Below, one piece after another: positions 58,622-64,000 of a stretch of DNA of 64,000 nucleotides. Every line of letters begins with the position of its first letter. Positions within the stretch are counted from its first letter, which is position 1. Source of the DNA: Poriferisodalis sp963663635 (GTDB taxonomy: Bacteria; Actinomycetota; Acidimicrobiia; Acidimicrobiales; Poriferisodalaceae); assembly GCA_963663635.2 (NCBI GenBank), contig CAXXMY010000017.1:1-64000 (forward strand). The letters run 5' to 3'. The position numbers were made by a program, and so were the translations under genes. Under the pieces are notes generated by a model. It saw nothing but the letters and a program-made list of their open reading frames with translations. It was not told where the DNA came from and did no database searches.

Positions 58622-59968
58622 ATGTCGGAAGATGAGCTCTCGATCCTGCATGTCGACATGGATGCCTTCTACGTCGAAGTCGAGCGTCAGCGCGATCCGT
58701 CCCTGGTCGGCCGACCGGTCATTGTCGGCGGATCGGGCCGGCGTGGCGTGGTTGCGTCTGCGAGCTACGAAGCGCGCGCTCGAGGCGTGCACTCGGCGAT
58801 GCCCACCGCACAGGCCCGCCGGCTGTGCCCGTCCGCTGTCGTGGTCACGTCCGACTTCTCGGGCTACGTCGAAGCCTCAGCCGCCATCGCCGAGATATTC
58901 GAGTCGGTGACGCCGCACGTCGAGCCGATTGCGCTGGACGAAGCATTTCTGGACGTATCTGGCGCGCACCGGCTGTTCGGAACATCTCCAGAGATCGCCT
59001 GGCACATTCGAGGCGCCGTTCGCGACATCGTCGGACTGGATTGCTCGGTCGGCGTCGCGTCGACCAAGACCCTTGCGAAGCTGGCCTCAGTTGCGGCCAA
59101 GCCGATCGTCAGCCCCCACGGTCCACGGCCTGGCCTCGGCGTACGAGTGGTCGAGGTTGCCGAGCAGCTCGCGTTCCTTTGGGGGCATCCCGTGGAGGCT
59201 CTGTGGGGAGTGGGACCGGTGACGCTGGATCATCTGAGGGCCATCGGCGTCGGCACGGTCGGCGACCTCGCCACGGTTCGCGTCGGCACCCTCGTCGCAG
59301 CCGTCGGTGCTGCGCACGGGGCCCACCTCGCCTCACTTGCACAGGGTCGCGACGACCGGCCGGTGCATCGCGGCGGGACGCCGAAATCCATCGGTCACGA
59401 AGAAACGTTCGAGTTCGATATCACCGATACCGAACGGATCCACAGCGAGACGGTCCGTCTCGCGGATGCGGTGGCGTCGCGCGTGCGTGCAGCCGGCCTG
59501 TGGGGCCGCACGGTGACGGTCAAGGTGCGCTACCCGGATTTCTCGCTGCGGACGCGGGCACAGACGCTGTCCGAGCCGTTCCAAACCTCACGGACGTTGG
59601 CCGCCGTTGCTCACAGCCTGGTCGAACGGCTCGATCTGTCTGCAGGCGTGCGACTGCTCGGCATCTCGGTGTCGGGCCTCCACGACGTCGCCGCAGACGA
59701 CGGCCGTGCATCGGGCTCATCGACATCTGGTGCAGTCGCGCCGGCTCCACAGACACTGCAGCTTGCGCTCGACCTGGGATCCGAAGGTTCAGCCGCGGCC
59801 CAACAGGAACCCGATACGGCAATCGGTCCGACGGGCGACACCGAGCTCGACCGACAGATTGCGGACGCTCTCGATGCAATCCGCGCCAAGTTCGGCCGTG
59901 CTTCGATCGCCCATGGCGCGGGCACCTTGCGCGAGGGGGATCCCGGCGAGCGTCGGTGGGGTCGCTAA
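58622..59968 (+). CDS. dinB: DNA polymerase IV (Y-family)
   Basis: 448 residues from ATG 58622; the frame opens earlier but inside the NUDIX gene. Y-family motifs: ILHVDMDAFYVEVE (catalytic Asp), RRGVVASASYEARARGVHSA, IALDEAFLDVSG (catalytic Asp-Glu), VGVASTKTLAKLAS, then helix-hairpin-helix LWGVGPVTLDHLRAIGVGTV and the little-finger domain. The C-terminus holds an LQLALDL stretch that resembles a beta-clamp binding motif, followed by an extra 60 or so residues. Lesion bypass polymerase. Confidence 0.92.
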   Translation: MSEDELSILHVDMDAFYVEVERQRDPSLVGRPVIVGGSGRRGVVASASYEARARGVHSAMPTAQARRLCPSAVVVTSDFSGYVEASAAIAEIFESVTPHVEPIALDEAFLDVSGAHRLFGTSPEIAWHIRGAVRDIVGLDCSVGVASTKTLAKLASVAAKPIVSPHGPRPGLGVRVVEVAEQLAFLWGHPVEALWGVGPVTLDHLRAIGVGTVGDLATVRVGTLVAAVGAAHGAHLASLAQGRDDRPVHRGGTPKSIGHEETFEFDITDTERIHSETVRLADAVASRVRAAGLWGRTVTVKVRYPDFSLRTRAQTLSEPFQTSRTLAAVAHSLVERLDLSAGVRLLGISVSGLHDVAADDGRASGSSTSGAVAPAPQTLQLALDLGSEGSAAAQQEPDTAIGPTGDTELDRQIADALDAIRAKFGRASIAHGAGTLREGDPGERRWGR

Positions 59969-60145
59969 TTGGCACGCGAAGGCCCGAACGGCCTGCGAGC
60001 GCACCGAACGGGAACAGCCCTGAAGAGGCATCACCTCCCACGTCGCCCATCCGCAGGACCGTTCACGCTGACGCGCGTGGATACGGTGACGGGTCCGGTC
60101 CTACACTGGCATCAGTAATGGAGAAGCTGCGTCTGGAGCCTGTGC

Positions 60146-60523
60146 GTGCCGCTCTCGGAAGACGAACAACGCATCCTGCTCGAAATCGAGAAGGACTTTT
60201 ACGACAACGACCCTGAGTTCGCGCGCGAGGTGTCCGAAACCACCCTCGCACGTCACGCTCTGCGCAACATCCGCTGGGCGGTGCTGACCGGCGTCCTTGG
60301 GCTCGTCGGCGTCGGCTTGGGCCTGCAGGTGCATTTCGCGGTGTCGTTCGGCGCATTCCTGGTGGTCTTCGTCAGCGCCGTTGTGATCGAGCGCAATGTT
60401 CGCAAGATGGGCCGGCTGGGTCTCGAAAAGGTGTCTGACTCGATCGCGAAGCGGACACGGCCCCGCGGCGCAGACTCGCTCGGCGACCGGATGCGCCGCA
60501 GGTTCCGCAACGACGAGAACTGA
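60146..60523 (+). CDS. DUF3040 membrane protein
   Basis: 125 residues from GTG 60146. The family's opening is plain (PLSEDEQRILLEIEKDFYDN) and is followed by two membrane helices (AVLTGVLGLVGVGLGLQVHF and SFGAFLVVFVSAVVIERNVR). DUF3040 proteins occur only in actinobacteria and have no assigned function. It is separate from its neighbours. Confidence 0.88.
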   Translation: MPLSEDEQRILLEIEKDFYDNDPEFAREVSETTLARHALRNIRWAVLTGVLGLVGVGLGLQVHFAVSFGAFLVVFVSAVVIERNVRKMGRLGLEKVSDSIAKRTRPRGADSLGDRMRRRFRNDEN

Positions 60524-60569
60524 CCCCCGAACGAGCACGGGACCAGTCGCCGACACCGATCCGCGACAC

Positions 60570-62858
60570 CTACCCGCGCAGTCGGTCAGTCCCGACATAT
60601 GGCTCGGACAGCCGCGCTCCGTTGCGACGGCGAGAGCGCGGTCCTGCGGTGAGGGCGATGAGACGGCATGCAGTCGCGACGCGGTCCCAATAGCTGCGTC
60701 CGGATCGGATCCTCGCCTCGAGACTGTGCGCATCGAGGCGCGCTGAGACCACCGTGCGAGGCGATGGGGGATCGGCAGCGAAACAGGCCTCCTGTGTGGC
60801 CCCTGCCAGGGACGCCAGCTCGGAAGCATCCATTCTCAGGCGCCGATCGACGCGCTCTGCAAACTCGGTGTGGGTTTCGGCCGAGCGTTGATCGAGACCT
60901 AGTTCGAACAAACGCTCAGTGACGTCGTGCCAGCTGGCCTCGACGGTCGCTCTGGGATTTCCCCGCGCGCGCCGATGGTGCAGGGCTCTGCGCAGTCGCA
61001 CCGCTGCCGGAACCGAGATGAGCCAGATTCCCGCGACCGCCACCACGGCGTAGAACGGGATCACAACCCACTCGGCCCACGCTCCGCTCGCCTGGTTGGA
61101 TCCTTCGGTGTCGAGCACGTCGACGAATCCCTCAAGATTGCCCGACGTGCCTTTGAGATCGTCGAGACCGAGGGCTCCGATGAATCCCGAGCCCGACTCG
61201 CCCGCGGCGTCGGGGTCTCCGGGCACGACTTGCTGAGGCGCGACACCGGTGTACACGACTGCGCCCGGCGCACCGCGGCCGGGTGTCGGCTCGAAGTACA
61301 CCCATCGGCCCCCGATCCAGACCTCCGGCCACGCGTGGTAATGCTCGCCCCGGACGATGTACTCGCCGTCGACCAGTTCTCCGGGCGTGAAACCGACTGC
61401 GACCCGAGACGGGAGGCCCACAGAGCGCGCCATCGCTGCGTACGTACCCGAGAACTGTTCGCAGTAGCCGCGACGGTCCTCGAAGAGGAACTGCTCCATG
61501 CGATCGGAATCATGCCCGCCCGGAACCCGCAGCGTGTACGCGAAGTTCTCCAAGAAGAAGTTCTGCAGTGCCAGGGACTTGGCGTATGGCCCGGAAGCGT
61601 CGGCAGTGACCTCGGCTGCAAGCTCGACGACGCGTTCGTTGAAACCTTCTGGCAGCTCCAGGTAGTTCTCCGCAATCTCAGGTGGAACTGCATCACTCGC
61701 AGACACGAGCGCTGCCACCGAGGGCATGCGGATGTCGGAACTGACGGTGTAGGTGAATCCGGGCTCCAACTCTGTGCTGTGGTCGGTCACGAGCGCGCCG
61801 GATTCGGCGTCGTACAGCGCGTGGGCCCCGTCGTAGGCCACCGGTTCGAACGCTGCGGGAAGCCAGATGCTGTCGAGGGCAACGATGGTCACTTCCTGGC
61901 GCAGATGGTCACCCGGCGGCGGGGCACCCAACAACTCAGCCGCGTTGCTGTACAGCTGTCCAGAGCCCCACACAGTGCCGTCGAAGCGACCAAGTCCAGA
62001 GACTCGCCAGTACGCCGGACGCTCGGCTCGCACCCGGAAGAGCTCGGCCTGCGAGACCCCGGTCAGCCGCCCCTGGGCGTTCACGAGCGGGCTGATCGTG
62101 ACACGGGACGCGGGGACGGTGCCGTCGAGGTCCTTCCAGGACACGATTGCCGGCGCGTCTGTGCCAGGCAGCAGCGGGACAATCAGCGCAGCGCCCACAG
62201 CGACGATTCCGCCAAACCGCAGCGCTGTTCGCATCGGCACCGACACTCGGCGGCGTCGGGCCGGACCGATCTGCACCCAGCCGCCCGTGTGGTGGAGGCC
62301 ATGGGCAGCGGCGAACGCGACGCAGGCAACCACCATGGCCGCCGCGCTGCGGATGCGCCAGCCGTCGGTGCCCAAAGCGCCCACGAACGCCAGCATGATG
62401 AGGCTCGGCAGCATTGCCTCGGTCAGCAGGTGCCCCCGAAATGCCGCCGTATCTGCGGCCACCACCGCAAGCCAGATGACTGCGCCTCCGACGAGCAAGA
62501 AGCCCGGCGTCGCTACGGTCGGCGCCTCCACGATTCCGAATGCATCCCACGCTGCGGCGATGTCGGCGGCCGCCTGACGGACCGTCGCTGCGGTCGGCAT
62601 CAGTCCCGCGAGCAGCGTGTCGGAATACAACGCGAGGCTCTGGGCGATCGCGAACAGCACCAGCCCGATCGTGGCTGCAATCGCGATCGGCCAGCGTTGA
62701 CGCCGCGTGACCGCGGCGGTGGCGTGGCCGCCGGCGGCAAGGATGAGCCACAACGGCAGGTAGTCCCACGAATCGAAAAGCCGACGGGCGGTCAACAGCG
62801 CAAGGAGTGTCAACGTCCACAGGGCGGCCTCGGCCAGCCGCAATGGCCGCCGAGTCAT
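60570..62858 (-). CDS. TgpA-like transglutaminase membrane protein (DUF3488, transglutaminase core, DUF4129)
   Basis: 762 residues from ATG 62858, overlapping the upstream DUF58 gene by 4 bp. Six or seven membrane helices fill the first about 230 residues. The periplasmic transglutaminase-like core has the cysteine in RRGYCEQFSGTYAAMARSVG (about 470), histidine in EHYHAWPEVWIGGRW (about 510) and an aspartate-equivalent in YFEPTPG. A further helix (WVVIPFYAVVAVAGIWLISV) leads to a cytoplasmic C-terminal DUF4129-like domain. In actinobacteria it forms a set with DUF58 and MoxR-type ATPase genes of unknown purpose, perhaps envelope protein maturation. Confidence 0.88.
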   Translation of the reverse strand: MTRRPLRLAEAALWTLTLLALLTARRLFDSWDYLPLWLILAAGGHATAAVTRRQRWPIAIAATIGLVLFAIAQSLALYSDTLLAGLMPTAATVRQAAADIAAAWDAFGIVEAPTVATPGFLLVGGAVIWLAVVAADTAAFRGHLLTEAMLPSLIMLAFVGALGTDGWRIRSAAAMVVACVAFAAAHGLHHTGGWVQIGPARRRRVSVPMRTALRFGGIVAVGAALIVPLLPGTDAPAIVSWKDLDGTVPASRVTISPLVNAQGRLTGVSQAELFRVRAERPAYWRVSGLGRFDGTVWGSGQLYSNAAELLGAPPPGDHLRQEVTIVALDSIWLPAAFEPVAYDGAHALYDAESGALVTDHSTELEPGFTYTVSSDIRMPSVAALVSASDAVPPEIAENYLELPEGFNERVVELAAEVTADASGPYAKSLALQNFFLENFAYTLRVPGGHDSDRMEQFLFEDRRGYCEQFSGTYAAMARSVGLPSRVAVGFTPGELVDGEYIVRGEHYHAWPEVWIGGRWVYFEPTPGRGAPGAVVYTGVAPQQVVPGDPDAAGESGSGFIGALGLDDLKGTSGNLEGFVDVLDTEGSNQASGAWAEWVVIPFYAVVAVAGIWLISVPAAVRLRRALHHRRARGNPRATVEASWHDVTERLFELGLDQRSAETHTEFAERVDRRLRMDASELASLAGATQEACFAADPPSPRTVVSARLDAHSLEARIRSGRSYWDRVATACRLIALTAGPRSRRRNGARLSEPYVGTDRLRG

Positions 62859-63997
62859 GCGCGCACGCTTTCAGCCTGAGCAGACGCCCACGACGCAGCC
62901 AGCTGCGACAGGCTGGCGATCTCGACGTACCGGCTCGAGAATCCCTGCGGGTGACCCATCTCACCACCTGCAGGGCACACGCGAATGACGGTCAACGTTG
63001 AGGACCCCCGCGCTGCCGCCGTCACGAGTTCCAAGTCGCGTGGTGCTTCAAATGGGGCGCCCGAGAGCACGACCACCACCGCGCCCGACGTCGCCGCAGT
63101 GGCCTCGGCGATGACCCGTCGAATCGAGCCCAGGGCAGATGTCGTGACTTCGGCAAGATGATCGAACACTTGAGCCAAGCCTTCGCCAGACGTCACGAAT
63201 CCCGTGTCAGTTCCTGCGATCGTCAGCAGGCGGAGCGGATCGCGTCGCGTTGCGCATGCCAGAACGACACTCGCCGCCGCGGACACTGCGAGCTCGAATC
63301 GTTCGTCGTCGAATGACGAGTTCCGAGTGTCGAGCACCACGGTGACGCGGCTGCGTCGAGGCACCTCGTCCTCGCGCACCATGGGTCGCCCCAGACGCGC
63401 CGTGGATGGCCAGTGAATCCGTCGAAGGTCATCTCCGACCGTGTAGTCCCGCAACGCGTAAAAGTCCTCGCCGATGCGCTGCAGCGTGTGTGCGTCAGCG
63501 GCGATCCCCAGCGGCTCAGGTCCCCGGAACAGACGCGGCGGCACCAGTGACTGCGTCGCGGGATACACCATCAGCGTCGTCGGCGAGCTCACGCCGATCG
63601 AGGTGCGAGCCACTCCGAGCGGGTCCGTGACTGCCACTTCTGCGGGTCCGATGACGAGACGTCCCCGGCGCTTGGTCGGGAGCAGGTATGACGCCGTCAC
63701 CTGCTCCGCCGGTTCGAGAGGACTCACCAGCAATCGAGCGCCGAGCGTCCCCGTGACGGGATCGGTCATCTGCACGACAGGTGTCGGGGCCCCGAGATTG
63801 GTCACCATGAGCTCGACGCGTGCCACTCCGCCGGCATGGACGCGAACCGGTTGTACTGAGCGCTGCACCCTCAGGCGAATGCGTCGTGTTCGGGTCCAAA
63901 CTGCGGCGAGACTGACCAGTCCGATGGCTGCGACGCCCAGAACGATGAGCTCGGGGATCCCGAAGAACCGGCCGGCACCGACAAGGACGACGGCCAC
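62855..63997 (-). CDS. DUF58 (von Willebrand-like) protein, 5' end near window edge
   Basis: 380 residues if GTG 63997 is the start; a start beyond the window cannot be excluded. N-terminal membrane helix pair (GRFFGIPELIVLGVAAIGLV), then a beta-rich region, then the DUF58 signature YTVGDDLRRIHWPSTARLGR followed by PMVREDE and a vWA-like domain with VTVVLDTRNSSF (metal-site aspartate). It is co-translated with the TgpA gene. An AAA MoxR ATPase would be expected just outside the window. Confidence 0.88.
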   Translation of the reverse strand: MAVVLVGAGRFFGIPELIVLGVAAIGLVSLAAVWTRTRRIRLRVQRSVQPVRVHAGGVARVELMVTNLGAPTPVVQMTDPVTGTLGARLLVSPLEPAEQVTASYLLPTKRRGRLVIGPAEVAVTDPLGVARTSIGVSSPTTLMVYPATQSLVPPRLFRGPEPLGIAADAHTLQRIGEDFYALRDYTVGDDLRRIHWPSTARLGRPMVREDEVPRRSRVTVVLDTRNSSFDDERFELAVSAAASVVLACATRRDPLRLLTIAGTDTGFVTSGEGLAQVFDHLAEVTTSALGSIRRVIAEATAATSGAVVVVLSGAPFEAPRDLELVTAAARGSSTLTVIRVCPAGGEMGHPQGFSSRYVEIASLSQLAASWASAQAESVRA

Positions 63998-64000
63998 GAT

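Noticed and set aside
60927..62879. 650-codon plus-strand open frame
   Set aside because: Antisense to the TgpA-like gene, low in hydrophobic residues and rich in Arg/His/Gly.

Overview
The window is high-GC actinobacterial chromosome, most likely from the class Acidimicrobiia (Ilumatobacter-like). This placement is inferred from gene content and not from a marker-gene search. The right part carries an mtrA-mtrB-lipoprotein operon, a WhiB protein, a PimB-like mannosyltransferase, a DUF3040 protein, a serine/threonine kinase and a DUF58/TgpA pair. The middle carries secreted proteins with cell-wall-binding type 2 (CWB2) repeats.

Layout. 1-4.5 kb: two direct-repeat IS1380-family copies; the left one is split by a complete IS3-family element. 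4.5-8.8 kb: a small replication module with a cluster of TTGGGG repeats, a P4-type primase-helicase, a TOPRIM/zinc-finger protein, a small coupled ORF and an HTH protein. 8.86-10.6 kb: an internally deleted transposase, an RCC1 remnant and a truncated CorA. 10.6-13.1 kb: an ECF sigma operon divergent from a channel-like membrane protein, both behind the same ECF-type promoter. 13.2-23.7 kb: three surface proteins (CWB2 plus TolB propeller plus M6 peptidase; CWB2 plus LIV-type binding protein split by an in-frame TAG; CWB2 plus 14 RCC1 repeats), then a PP2C phosphatase and a DUF4190 membrane protein. 23.7-33.8 kb: small hypotheticals, then a defence locus: a GIY-YIG protein, a type ISP restriction-modification enzyme broken into several frames at simple repeats, and a RecB/RNase H-like nuclease. 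33.8-37.3 kb: IS30 and IS110 remnants and a frameshifted TIR gene. 37.3-40.5 kb: a polymer-forming-type protein and a P4-type integrase with a 20-bp direct repeat on each side. 40.9-64 kb: ordinary core genes.

How it works together. The core segment covers tryptophan synthesis (trpD), tRNA queuosine (queG), envelope mannolipid synthesis, alanine and glycerol metabolism, potassium uptake (trkA and two trkH genes), an MtrAB two-component system with its lipoprotein, and Pol IV. The accessory segment (about 1-40 kb) is rich in insertion sequences, frame breaks and surface or defence genes.

The strongest candidate for something new is the type ISP enzyme. Three perfect copies of an 8-bp unit sit exactly where its helicase frame breaks, and loss of one copy restores the frame. 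A (GA)12 tract sits before its specificity part, where three related segments lie in three successive frames, so tract length would choose the C-terminus. Whether these are live phase switches, decay or assembly error cannot be settled from one sequence.
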